Shown here in pieces: positions 6,913 through 16,259 of a stretch of DNA of 64,000 nucleotides (the stretch's first letter is position 1; each line of letters opens with the position of its first letter). The notes below the pieces were generated by a model. That model searched no databases and was not told where the DNA came from. It saw only the letters and a list, made by a program, of their open reading frames with translations. Position numbers and translations under genes: made by a program. The stretch spans positions 1 to 64,000 of the forward strand of contig JADKGD010000001.1 of assembly GCA_016717145.1 (NCBI GenBank). Direction: 5' to 3'. The stretch comes from Saprospiraceae bacterium. Its GTDB lineage: Bacteria; Bacteroidota; Bacteroidia; Chitinophagales; Saprospiraceae.

Positions 6913-9606
6913 ATGTTAAACAGAATAATAATTATAAACTCAGAACTCTATTCAAAAGCCGACATCTTAATAGGCGACACGACCAGCATACAGTTGGAGG
7001 CTGACAGTAATGTTGGTAAGAGTTCCCTGATTAACACTCTCAATTTTCTTTACATCATTGACCAGGGACAAATGCTGTTTGAAGGTGAACGAAAATTAAA
7101 AGAATCTATAAAGCACTACTTCAAGACAGTCAATCAAAGTTTCGTAATTTTTGAAATCAACAAAAGCGGTTACACATACTGCATTTTAGTAAAAGCAAAC
7201 GGAAACTTTGAATTAGAGTATTACAAATTCAACTCATCATACAACGAAGAATACTTTTTTGAAAAAACTGATAGGGGCTTCGCCCCTATCAGTTTTGAGA
7301 AGATTGTGGCGACACTTCTTTTGAAAACCCAATCCAAGCCAGAGCAACTAAAGGCTGACGAACTTTACGACATAGTTTACAGTAAAAAGCAGACAACAAG
7401 CCTGTTGTTTTGACAACTGATAAAATTACAAGGGTTGGAAAATCTCACAGCAACAGTTTTACGAAAATCTATCATCTTCTTTTAAAATCAAGTGACATTG
7501 ACGAACCAAAGTTTAAAGAAGCACTAACCATTGCTGCAAATGTTAGCGAAGAAACACTACAGGTTTTTGCGAATAACACAAACAGAAAAGTTGAGAAACT
7601 AAGAGAAACAGAACTTGAAGTAAAAAACCTACGAGGCATACTTGAAGAAATTAAGTTTTTAAAAAAGGCAAATGATGATTATAATGCTATCAATCGACTT
7701 TGTGCTGAATTGAAAAACACTTTTATTCAACAATTCAATAAGGAAACAAAGGACATTGCAACACAATTAAATTATGATAGCGATTTGATGCGAGGCATCC
7801 GAACAATACAAACAAAACTTTCTACTACCCTTAGAACACAATACACAGAGCAAAAACAAAATGAAATAAAATTTGCGACACTTGCCGAAGGCGAAGAAAA
7901 AAATCTTAAAAACATAATGCTGAACTTGATTTAATAGACCAGTATAAAAAAGGAAGTTTGCCATATGACGGATTATTAAATGATTTGAGCAGATTAAAGG
8001 AAGAAAACACAAACCTCTTATCGGAGTTACAGAAAATACAAAAAGAAAAGTTGACTGCAAATCAACTTCAAACTGAAATCGGTAAACTTGAAACCCAAAT
8101 CTCACAATTAGTAAAAAAGGAAAAAGACTTTGATAAAATACTTGGGCAAAACATTTCTGACAATATTGAAGTCAAAAGAAAATTAAACAGCATTTTAAGT
8201 CCCAAAATTTTAGCTCTAAATTCCAACAAAGCCTTACTAAAAAAAGTAACTGAAACAACCGACTTACTGAAAATATTTGATGGAGAAATCAAAATTGACG
8301 GATTAGAAATTGAGCCGATAGAAACAATTGACGATGTAAAAGAATTTTTAAAGACTGCAAAAAAACAGTTAGGAGAAAAACAAAAAACCTTAGAATTTGT
8401 AAAGGAGACGACTAAAAAAGAGCAAGACCAAAAAGAAGTAGAAAAGCAACTAACCGAGAAGCAACAACTTTTGAAAAATTGAGTGCCGAGATTTGATAAT
8501 TTCTAAAAGAGATTCAGTTCAACAACTCATTAACGATTATAAAGGCAAAGAACTTGAATCAAAAGCAAAAGCTTTTGAAACAGAGCAGGAAATAAAAAAT
8601 GTTCAACTCCTTCTTAGTGGAGAAGAAAAGAAAAGAGATGATTTCAAAGCAAGAGACCGAATATTAAAGGAACATTTTGATAGGGCTAAGGATTTTGATT
8701 TACCGCTAACAGATGTAATTCTCAATAAAAATATTGATGAATCATACACCGAATTGCTAAAGCAAATCGGTGAACTCAATAAAAAAGAGCATTCAAGATT
8801 TGAGCTTTATGTTTTGTAAACAAAGACTTGAAAATTGATGAGAAAGACATTGACAGATTTATTCAGAAGGTGCAACAGAAGATTGACAACATCAAAGACC
8901 TTGATGCCATTTACAAAGACTTGTTGCAGCTTGTTTATACAGAGTTTACAAAACCGACCAGTGATTTTTTAGACAAATACAATCACTTCCAACGCTTCAT
9001 TACTGACTACAACAAAGAGTTAGCGGACTTTCCAGTTTCAAACATTACCAAACTTTCTATTGTTGCTTCTGACGTTCCAAAGGAAATACAAGCCCTCACA
9101 AGAATTTCCAAACTTGACAACAAAGCAGATTTGTTTACTACTTCTTTAGAGCAAGCCGAAAGCATCAAAGCATTAGAAGATAAAATCAGAGAGAATAAGG
9201 AAATAAAATTTACTGAACTGTTTCAATTGAAAATTTCAATTGAAATTGATGGAGTAAAGAAACCGCCAATTGATTTGGGTAAGCAAGTTGAATCAAGAGC
9301 AACCGACAGAGTTTTGAAACTTTTTCTTTTCCTAAGTATCATTAAGCGTTTAGTAGAGAATGCACCGACAATAAAATTGTTCTTTACATTGACGAGTTAG
9401 GAGAAATTGGACCTCACAATGTTCGTCAAATAATAAACTACTGCATCAAGTATAACTTCATTCCAATCTTTGCAGCACCACGCCAAATTGAAGGAATTGA
9501 AAAATATTATGTGATTAAAAAAGCATCAAAGAAACAACCGCTAAAAGTGGATAGTGCCAATGTAAAAAGTATCAGATATAAAAATGCAAAACCTACTGTT
9601 TCATAA
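6913..9606 (+). pseudogene. SMC-like ATPase of a Wadjet/Mks-type locus (JetC/MksB-like), frameshifted
   Basis: Five open segments plus one short stretch add up to about 890 residues of an SMC/RecN-type ATPase. The N-terminus carries a P-loop variant EADSNVGKSSLIN (about residue 31). The middle is long charged coiled coil (7410-9200). The C-terminus has a degenerate signature (ESRATDRVLKL) and a Walker B IVLYIDELGEIGP, the latter only in a shifted frame after 9370. Frame changes fall near 7390, 7915, 8475, 8815 and 9370, many in A-runs. Followed by TOPRIM-like and MksF/MksE-like genes, it should be the motor of a plasmid- or phage-excluding condensin. It is nonfunctional as written unless these are read errors. 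Confidence 0.65.
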
Positions 9607-10397
9607 TTTTTTGAAGGAGCTAATAGAAGTTAAGCGAATGCCGCAAAGCGGCATTGCTAAAACTATTCTTCGTTCAAAAGATTTTCAAATTCTGGAAACC
9701 GCAAAGTTTATAGAACTGAAAACCGCAGTAAACAAGGGCAAGTTTTATGAAGTGGTAAATGAGGAGCATTTAAAACAGCATTTCATAAATTCTTTTCCAA
9801 ATGAAATAAGCGACAGGTTTACGGCTATTCAAAATGCCAAATCATTAAGAGACAGCAAAGGCAGGAAAAAAGAAAGCCAAAGAATTGTATTGCTGCGGGG
9901 CAGCAATACAATTGTTGCCAATAATTCAGAATTGAATTTATTAGAACTGACCACGAAGTTTAATGTTTTCGCTATTCAATTGAATCAGTTGAAAAACTGA
10001 CAAACTTTGTTTCGTTGAAAATTTAGATTGCTTTATGGTAGCAGAAAAGACAATCAGCAGGGAATACACTTTCATTCACATTTACGGAAGAATAGGTATT
10101 GAAAACTTAAAGAGCATTGAAACAAATGAAATTCTCTTTTGCCCTGATTACGATTTTGTAGGACTGAATGAATACTTGAAAATGAAAAGCATTTACCCAA
10201 ACACAAAATTGTTTTTCCCTGACAACTATGATAAGCTTTTTAAAGAATTTAGCAAGCCATTGAAAAAAGAAAAATGGAATGGAGCAACAGCCCACAACAC
10301 AAGTGTTGCAAGCCAAGAAGAAATTGTAAGCAAGGTTTGCAAACAACTTTTGGAAACAAAATACTTTTTAGAACAACAAATAATTTTTGAGGACTAA
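9584..10397 (+). pseudogene. TOPRIM nuclease-like protein (JetD-like), one frameshift
   Basis: Two segments (9584-10000 and 10035-10397) join to a protein of about 270 residues. In the restored frame the TOPRIM hallmarks appear: FVENLDCF (Glu) followed by HIYGRIG and CPDYDFVGL (DxD). The protein starts inside the end of the SMC gene. A TOPRIM nuclease next to SMC, kleisin and winged-helix genes is the composition of Wadjet, in which JetD cuts DNA. It is much shorter than classic DUF3322-DUF2220 JetD proteins, so the family label is inferred from motifs and context. Confidence 0.55.
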
Positions 10398-10400
10398 GGA

Positions 10401-11596
10401 ATGAATTACAATCTTTCACCGACACGGATTTTAGGTTTTATGCTTGATAATTTTTCATTCATAGAATTGCTTTATCGTATTCGTAAGGAAGATGACAGCA
10501 TAACAAATGACGACTTACAAAAACTTTGCACAGAGAAAGAATTTAACCGAGAGAAACTATTTGAGTATGGAATTTTGCTTGACCAGTTAGAAGGCAACCT
10601 AATTTTCAATATTCATTACAAACGATTTATTGAATTCCTTTTGAAGGGAATCAAATCTATCTCTGCCAGACCGTTGGGCTAATCAGACCAAAACGATAAA
10701 TGAAGCATTTGCAAAATTGCAAATCTGCACAGACAAGGAAACCATTTTTAGAATTGTCAGAGCATTAAGAGAAACCATTTCAGATTTTACAACGGGACTG
10801 AATGACGAACTACGAAAACTTTTCAAAGACACTGAGAGCATAAAGACGGGAGAAAAAACCGATAATGATTTAACGCTACGAATTGCAAAGACAAGGGAAT
10901 GGATTGAAGTTTTCGTAAAACCATTGAACGATATTTTTGATAGCCGCCAAGACCTAACAATTATAAAATCACTTCGTGAAATTTTGGATTATGCCAACTA
11001 CAAAAAGTTTGAGGAAAATGATTATGAAATTCGGCAGCTTTACGAACAACTATATTATTTCTCTGACAACACAAACAAAGAACTCAACACAATTATTAAG
11101 ACATCTTTCAAACGCACTAATTCCATTGCTAAGAAGGCTTGAATCAAATTCTTTAATCCTAAAAGGTTTGGGTGCATTTCTACAAAAGCCTTTTGGTAGA
11201 GAAGATTTACCAATACTTGCAAGACGAAAAAACCATTTGATTTACTCAAAGGAATTTGGAGACGAAGCAAGTTTGTTTCTTGACCAGTTTAAGCACAGAG
11301 AAACAATTTACTTTGAAGACGATATAACAGAAATTGACGATTGGATACCCGACTCCGAGCATTATAAAGACGAGTTAATGAAAAATTTGCCAGTGGCAAA
11401 TTTTTATGAGTGGTGTTACAACCAACTGCAAACGGAAACAGAAAACATTAGTGTCATAAAGTTTATTTCATTGGCAAATCTTATTCACGAAAAAGATTTT
11501 TATGCAGAGTTTTCAGACAATCAAAAATTTGAAATAGAATTATCAGACGCAATTATTCAATTACCTAAAGTGAAATTATATGCTTCCATTTCCTAA
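10401..11596 (+). pseudogene. MksF/JetA-like kleisin candidate, frameshifted
   Basis: Segments 10401-10682, 10717-11142 and the last part of 10976-11596 (from about 11100) lie in successive frames and read as one protein of about 395 residues. It has a mixed helical N-terminus (TRILGFMLDNFSFIELLYRI) and long amphipathic helices. No catalytic motif is visible. Position between the TOPRIM gene and the MksE-like gene, size and helical character fit the kleisin subunit of a Wadjet/Mks complex. That assignment rests mainly on synteny. Breaks lie near 10670 and 11130. Confidence 0.45.
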
Positions 11597-12131
11597 ACAA
11601 CATAAAGAAATAACTCAACAACTTTTGAATGGCAAATTCATCTTAGAGAACGATGAATTATATACTCCCATTTATTTAGACCGTGAAATGTATGCGGACT
11701 TTTTCAAGCAGACATTTGAATATGAATTAATAGCCACGACAGATTATGTTTATTTAAAATCAACAAACGAGAAAGACAAGAATAGCAGGGACTTTTTAAT
11801 TTTCCTTGCCCTGCTTTGCCGTGAATTGGACAAGGATGGAAAGGACTTCAAACAAGAAATTGAATCTGAAAGTTTTTTAGTTGAGGACATCACAACATTT
11901 CTAAGCGAATCTTCTAAAAAAAGAGAAATAATTGAAAGCACTTCAATAGCAAACAATAAAGGCGACATTGACTTGATTACTTTTTTAAATGAGTGGCAAA
12001 GACGAAATTTAGTTCAGTATGTAGGGAACAGTAAATTAAAATTTCGGTTTACAAAAGCAGTCGGTTTGTTCTTTGACTTTGCGACAACATTGGCAAACGA
12101 AAAACTGAAGGACGAAGCAATTGAAAATTAA
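11580..12131 (+). CDS. MksE/JetB-like winged-helix subunit
   Basis: This 183-residue protein resembles bacterial condensin MksE subunits. An N-terminal LLNGKFILEND segment is followed by a region in which YELIATTDYVYL precedes a helical FLIFLALLCREL block, then helices and a winged-helix-like end. In Wadjet/MksBEF complexes this subunit binds the kleisin. It overlaps the end of the preceding kleisin-like gene by 17 bases, so it is the last gene of the operon. It is the only member of the locus without a visible frameshift. The order SMC-TOPRIM-kleisin-MksE differs from canonical jetABCD. Confidence 0.55.
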   Translation: MLPFPKQHKEITQQLLNGKFILENDELYTPIYLDREMYADFFKQTFEYELIATTDYVYLKSTNEKDKNSRDFLIFLALLCRELDKDGKDFKQEIESESFLVEDITTFLSESSKKREIIESTSIANNKGDIDLITFLNEWQRRNLVQYVGNSKLKFRFTKAVGLFFDFATTLANEKLKDEAIEN

Positions 12132-12167
12132 AATGACATATCAAAGTCAAATGACAGCCCGACTATT

Positions 12168-12203
12168 GCCAACGCATTTGCACTCACATTTGCTTTTTTG
12201 CGA
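12168..12203 (+). repeat. Right copy of the repeat bounding the Wadjet-like locus
   Basis: GCCAACGCATTTGCACTCAC continues into ATTTGCTTTTTTGC. It is similar to 6818-6850 and in direct orientation. It begins about 36 bases after the stop codon of the MksE-like gene. Confidence 0.55.
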
Positions 12204-12359
12204 CCCCACAGACCAACCTAAAAAAAGCAAAAGAGAGTGCAAGCAACCGCACAGGGACACTGCAAACATTGACACGACACCACTTCGGACGGACAGAAGG
12301 GCAGCTGAACATACCAAAATCAGCCAACCGCCAAACTCCAAAATAACCAAACCCATATC

Positions 12360-12812
12360 ACTTGGTCAGTCGCCACCCAAATCAACAACGACAAATACAT
12401 CATTAAGCATAGCACAGATGGAAGGAATTTCTCATCCATCGGAGAGATCACAGGCGATGGCACCAGCAACATAACCAAACACTATGAATACATCCACACA
12501 TAACCATCTATAGGTATCAACTACTACCGCATCAAGCAAGTGGACTATGACGGTAAGTATAGCTACAGCGATATAGCCAGCGTTAGATTCGATGGCAATG
12601 GAGAAACCAGTATTTATCCAAATCCTGCATCATCAGAAGTGACCATCACGACTAAAGAACCAACATCATTGCAAATCATGGATCTTTATGGCAGAGTACT
12701 CTCAAAACAGGATATATCAGAAGGACAAAGCACTATAAATCTGTCAACACTTCCGACAGGAATTCTTATCTTTGCGGTTGGAGACAAGAGATTTAAGGTT
12801 TTGAAGGAGTAA
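12360..12812 (+). pseudogene. C-terminal fragment of a T9SS-exported protein
   Basis: The frame contains KHSTDGRNFSSIGEI, YYRIKQVDYDGKYSYS and the sorting domain IYPNPASSEVTI...LPTGILIFAVGDKRFKVLKE up to the stop at 12812. This is the standard end of large Bacteroidota surface proteins. An in-frame TAA near 12500 and the absence of any large N-terminal part show it is a fragment. The sorting domain itself (12540-12812) is intact, and its last residues match the remnant at 2411-2503. Bases 12204-12359 hold no recognisable gene. Confidence 0.75.
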
Positions 12813-12878
12813 ATGGCACTTTTATTAGCTTTCTTTTGTTTAATTATTAATTATTAATTATTAAATAATCATATTGAC

Positions 12879-13115
12879 ATGGCAGTTATAAAGCTTAAAA
12901 ATCAAGTAAAAAAACGTATTGAATCAGTTAATGATGAATATTTACTTGAAGAAATACTTAATTTGATAGATTTTGAATCAGAGAAGGAAGAAATTTATAT
13001 TATTCCACCTGATCATCAAAAAGAACTTGAAATAAGTTTAGAACAAATGAAAAATGGAGATACGATCTCAAATGAAGATGTAAATGTTAAAGTTCAAAAA
13101 TGGCTCTCAAAATAA
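12879..13115 (+). CDS. Antitoxin of a RelE/ParE-type module
   Basis: This 78-residue protein has a helical N-terminal half (IKLKNQVKKRIES, LLEEILNLIDFE) and a C-terminal half ending NEDVNVKVQKWLSK, typical of small RelB/ParD-like antitoxins that wrap around a RelE-fold toxin. It overlaps the downstream toxin gene by 16 bases and precedes it, the usual antitoxin-first order. An AT-rich run with repeated TTATTAAT precedes it and could hold its promoter. Confidence 0.75.
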   Translation: MAVIKLKNQVKKRIESVNDEYLLEEILNLIDFESEKEEIYIIPPDHQKELEISLEQMKNGDTISNEDVNVKVQKWLSK

Positions 13116-13402
13116 TATGGACTAGAAATGCCATAGAACATTTAGAAGATATTCTTAATTATTGGGAAGTTAGAAATGGTACTAGCTCTTATTCCATTAA
13201 ACTTTACAAATTGTTTCAAGATGGTTTAAACTTATTATCACGGTATCCCACAAGTGGAACTATTACGAGTAATGATTTAATAAGAAAAAAGACAATAAGA
13301 GATTATTTTGTTTATTACAGTTTTGATGAATCAAACTTAACAGTATTAGGGATCGTTGATATGAGAAGAAATCCTAAATTTATTAGAAAGTTTGAAGAAT
13401 AA
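13100..13402 (+). CDS. RelE/ParE-family toxin
   Basis: This 100-residue protein begins ALKIIWTRNAIEHLEDILNY, the typical N-terminus of ParE/RelE toxins (substrate either the ribosome-bound mRNA or DNA gyrase). It continues with LLSRYPTSG, TIRDYFVYYSFDE and a terminal VLGIVDMRRNP strand. Length and motifs are complete. It overlaps its antitoxin at 12879. Attachment site E follows 11 bases after its stop, so the pair forms a cassette cargo together with the T9SS fragment upstream. Confidence 0.88.
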   Translation: MALKIIWTRNAIEHLEDILNYWEVRNGTSSYSIKLYKLFQDGLNLLSRYPTSGTITSNDLIRKKTIRDYFVYYSFDESNLTVLGIVDMRRNPKFIRKFEE

Positions 13403-13413
13403 AAAATCACGAA

Positions 13414-13481
13414 GCCATAACACAGGCTTTGATGAACATCTCGTCTTATCAGACGAGACGTCACAAAGCCAAAAAAACGTC
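13414..13481 (+). repeat. attC-like cassette site E
   Basis: The left arm is GCCATAAC (13414). The inner arms GGCTTTG (13425) and CAAAGCC (13464) are exact complements, and the centre is a perfect stem CTCGTCT-tatc-AGACGAG. The right outer core is lost (AAAAAAACGTCAC where CCGTTAG is expected), so recombination at this copy may be impaired. The sequence AATCACGAAGCCATAACA is shared with sites B, C and J. Confidence 0.6.
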
Positions 13482-13506
13482 ACAAAAGAAAATCCCTGAA
13501 AATAAA

Positions 13507-13538
13507 TTGTTCTCGTAATGAAAACATTTGTATCTTTG
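13507..13538 (+). promoter_or_regulatory. Bacteroidota promoter of the second HigBA module
   Basis: TTGT at 13507-13510, 20 bases, then TATCTTTG at 13531-13538. The GTG start of the toxin begins five bases after the -7 box, again predicting a leaderless message. Confidence 0.65.
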
Positions 13539-13542
13539 CAAA

Positions 13543-13839
13543 GTGAAGAGAATAATTGCAAAACGAACAATTAAAGAATTGTGGGAAAAGAACCCTGATT
13601 CTAAAGACTACTTAGAAACCTGGTACGAAACCGTTAAAGGTGCAAATTGGTCGACACCGAGTGAGATTAAAGATTTTTATGCAACTGCGGGTGTACTTAA
13701 GAATTCAAGAGTAGTGTTTAACATTAAAGGTAATAAATATAGATTAGTCGCAAAAATTAACTACGAAAAGCAATGGCTCTTAATTAGATTTATAGGAACT
13801 CACAAAGAATATGATAATATAGATTCAAATAAAATATGA
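13543..13839 (+). CDS. higB: HigB-family mRNA interferase toxin
   Basis: This 98-residue HigB toxin has KRIIAKRTIKELWEKNPDS at the N-terminus, WYETVKGANWSTPSEIK in the middle, then RVVFNIKGNKYRLVAKI and IRFIGTHKEYD at the end, all hallmarks of the HigB (PF09907-type) branch. It cleaves mRNAs on the ribosome. I chose the GTG at 13543. A longer in-frame ATG at 13528 would overlap the -7 promoter box and adds residues absent from the family. Its end overlaps the antitoxin start by four bases. Confidence 0.9.
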   Translation: MKRIIAKRTIKELWEKNPDSKDYLETWYETVKGANWSTPSEIKDFYATAGVLKNSRVVFNIKGNKYRLVAKINYEKQWLLIRFIGTHKEYDNIDSNKI

Positions 13840-14201
13840 AGCATAAAATAATAAAAACAGAAGAAGAATACGAAGTTGCCATGGAGCGACTTGAAAAAAT
13901 ATTTGACTCCAAGCCAAATACAAATGAAGGCCAAGAAGCTGAATTGCTAGCCTTGTTAATTGAAGATTATGAAGACCAAAATCATCAAATTTTGTCACCT
14001 GATCCAATCGTCGCTGTAAGAATAAGAATGGAAGAGCTTGAGTTAAAACAAAAAGACTTGATTGGAGTCGTCGGCTCAAAAGGAATAGTTTCTGAAGTAA
14101 TGAATAAGAAAAGAAGGTTGACTGTAAAAATGATTAGAAATTTATCAGAACTATTGAAAATAACACCAAATGTGCTTATACAAGATTATGAACTAAACTA
14201 A
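13836..14201 (+). CDS. higA: HigA-family antitoxin, XRE type
   Basis: This 121-residue protein has an N-terminal toxin-binding stretch (KTEEEYEVAMERLEKIFDSK) and a helix-turn-helix in the C-terminal half (MEELELKQKDLIGVVGSKG, then RRLTVKMIRNLSELLKI). This is the arrangement of HigA proteins paired with PF09907 toxins. It is translationally coupled to the toxin by ATGA. It should repress the promoter at 13507. Site F begins right after its stop. Confidence 0.9.
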   Translation: MKHKIIKTEEEYEVAMERLEKIFDSKPNTNEGQEAELLALLIEDYEDQNHQILSPDPIVAVRIRMEELELKQKDLIGVVGSKGIVSEVMNKKRRLTVKMIRNLSELLKITPNVLIQDYELN

Positions 14202-14203
14202 AA

Positions 14204-14277
14204 ATGCAACACATATCATCGGCTATGATGATGGATTTGCTATCGCTTCATCCATCACATAGCCTAGACGTTAGCTG
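14204..14277 (+). repeat. attC-like cassette site F
   Basis: The left arm ATGCAAC is weak. The inner arms GGCTATGATG and CATAGCC pair, with a centre ATGGATttgc-tatc-gcttcATCCAT, and the right arm GTTAGCTGAT starts at 14270. That decamer is the exact complement of ATCAGCTAAC at 15593, which ends the same unit. Confidence 0.63.
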
Positions 14278-14300
14278 ATATTAAAAAACCCTACTTCGAA

Positions 14301-15585
14301 ATGAAAGTTCATTACCTTTTTATCATTTTCTTTATTGCTATAACTTCATCTGCAAATGCTGAAGAAGTTACCTATTCCGAAGTCTGAATTATGCTAATGG
14401 TTCACTAAATTATCAAATAGAGGTAACCAAGACAGAAAATCAAGCAAGCATATTTTTTACAAGCATTGAAATGAATGCTTATCAAATTCCAGCATTGAAT
14501 GTTAACCTAAGCAATGACTCCTTAAACTTTTATATAGTTAGTGATTTATATACTTACGAATACAAATTCAAAAAACTGGAGGACGGGTTAAACGGAAAAC
14601 TGAACATTTACGCAAACGAAACTGAGCAACTATTAAATACGATTGAATCTGTTTTAACAAAAAATGAAACGGACACTTCTGAAATTAAAAAGGAAGAAGT
14701 CACTTTTCAGTCCAATGGCTTGCAGCTTAAAGGAACAATTTGGAAACCCAATAAACCTAACAACAGATGCTTGTTTATTGTTACCTCTTCTCAGGGAAGC
14801 GACAGAAGTGCCAGTAGTGCAGAAGCCTATTATTTTTTGCAAGCAAAGGCTTTGTAGTCTTCAATTATGACAAAAGAGGAACGGGGAAATCAGAAGGAAA
14901 CTGGAAATCAGCTACTATTGAAGAATTAGCTTCTGACGATATCAATGGCATTTTATTTATGTCTAAAACTAATCAAATTCCCTTATCCCGGATTGGAATA
15001 AAGGGAAGCAGCCAGGGCGGTATAAAAATTCCGTATATCTTATCAAAACTACCAGAATTAAAATTTGGGATATCGGTAAGTTGTCCAAGCGGCACGCTAT
15101 TAGAAAGCGATTTGAATTACTGGCGAAATTTAAATATTGATAAAATTGGAAAAGAAAACATAAACATTGCGACAAAAACTCAAAAACTTTGCTATGAATA
15201 TTTGGCAGGTATTACCACATTTCAGTCTATAGAAAATATTGCAAAAAAATACAATAATCAATCGTGGTATAATTACATTTGGATACCTGAAAAAGAAGTA
15301 GCTAAAGACGAGAAATTAAGATTTAGTGGAATACCATATTTTAAGACGGCTAAACAACCCATATTACTAATACAAGGAACATCGGACGTTGTAATCCCTG
15401 AAAACAGTTACAAAGTAATTGATCAAATATTAAGGAAAGCTGGAAATAAGTCATACCATTTCGTCATATTAAAAAACGCAAGTCATTCAATGACCATTGT
15501 TGACAATAACTTTCCCTATTTTCAAAAAATAGCTCCGGCATATTTAAGTGAAATAACCAAATGGATAGACAATTTAAAAGACTAA
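14301..15585 (+). pseudogene. Secreted alpha/beta hydrolase, two frameshifts
   Basis: The gene starts with a signal peptide (KVHYLFIIFFIAITSSANA). A frame change near 14375 leads into 14471-14857, and another near 14845 leads through FVVFNYDKRGTGKSEGNWKS into the open part 14959-15585. Catalytic features are the nucleophile elbow GIKGSSQGG, a DKRGTGKS block after the oxyanion strand, a late Asp region (IQGTSDVVIP) and the His in NASHSM. These belong to dienelactone hydrolase/prolyl-oligopeptidase-like esterases. The substrate is unknown. The unit lies between complementary ends at 14270 and 15593, so it is a complete cassette with one large cargo gene. Confidence 0.75.
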
Positions 15586-15592
15586 AAAAAAC

Positions 15593-15650
15593 ATCAGCTA
15601 ACAACTAGGTTTTCGTTTGGCACGAAGTGCCTGGAATGACCCCAGAGCAG
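15593..15650 (+). repeat. Partial attC-like end (site G)
   Basis: ATCAGCTAAC (15593-15602) is the exact complement of the unit's start at 14270. A GGCAC-gaa-GTGCC hairpin follows, but I find no right core within 100 bases, so the site may be truncated. The remaining sequence up to 15916 holds a GTGAAA/TTTCAC hairpin and a short unsupported ORF, and nothing else I recognise. Confidence 0.4.
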
Positions 15651-15916
15651 CGAACTGATGAATGCAATTATATTCAAAAAAGCAAGCATAATGAATAAAA
15701 ATCCGTTGAACATGAATCCCGTGACAAATTCATCGCAAATGAATTTAGGGATTTACTGTGAAATACTTTTCACAGATTATCATAATGTCAGTCGGGTAAA
15801 AGCGAAAAAAACAAATCTCCAAGATATCTTCAATAGCCAAAAGACTTAGCAACCGACTTCATAGCTACTTGCATTAGACTAATAGTCAACGGCTTATCTT
15901 AAACCTAAACCGTTTT

Positions 15917-16255
15917 TTATAAACCCAACAATACTTTAAGTCTGATTTTAACGGACTCAAATATTTCCTGATCTAATGATTCAATAAATTTTATATTTCT
16001 GATCGTCCAGTCATGTGACCGAGGATGATTTGAAAGTATGACACCTTCTATTTGCATTTTAGTTGGTAGTTTTACTTCAGTGTTGTAACCCTTAATTTTG
16101 CTGGAAATAGGCAACGTTATGCACAAACCAAATTGATTATAACTTGCGTCTGTTATGACTAGAACAGGTCTTCTGCCTTGTTGTTCTTTTCCTAAGGTAG
16201 GGTCAAGATCCATCCAAATGATATCTCCTGTGTTTGGGATATATTTTTTCATCAC
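15917..16255 (-). CDS. mazF: MazF/PemK-family endoribonuclease toxin
   Basis: This 112-residue MazF-fold toxin cleaves single-stranded mRNA at short motifs. The family's N-terminal segment is clear: GDIIWMDLDPTLGKEQQGRRPVLVI, with the catalytic Arg in GRRP. It is followed by LCITLPIS (catalytic Ser/Thr region) and a C-terminal RLKVLLGL helix. It lies 4 bases after its MazE partner on the minus strand, opposite to the cassette genes. Two consecutive Met codons make the start uncertain by three bases. Confidence 0.92.
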   Translation of the reverse strand: MMKKYIPNTGDIIWMDLDPTLGKEQQGRRPVLVITDASYNQFGLCITLPISSKIKGYNTEVKLPTKMQIEGVILSNHPRSHDWTIRNIKFIESLDQEIFESVKIRLKVLLGL

Positions 16256-16259
16256 TAAA

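Noticed and set aside
7386..9400. Programmed frameshifting to explain the broken SMC-like gene.
   Set aside because: There are five or more breaks, without a shared slippery motif or stimulatory structure, and similar breaks hit lpdA and other unrelated genes.
12121..12474. 117-codon open frame overlapping the right boundary repeat and the T9SS fragment.
   Set aside because: Pro/Thr/His-rich chance frame; the T9SS protein fragment is in a different frame of the same strand and matches its family.
15658..15849. 63-codon open frame after the hydrolase unit.
   Set aside because: No recognisable family, no promoter or ribosome-binding signal, low-complexity Asn-rich composition; probably a chance frame.
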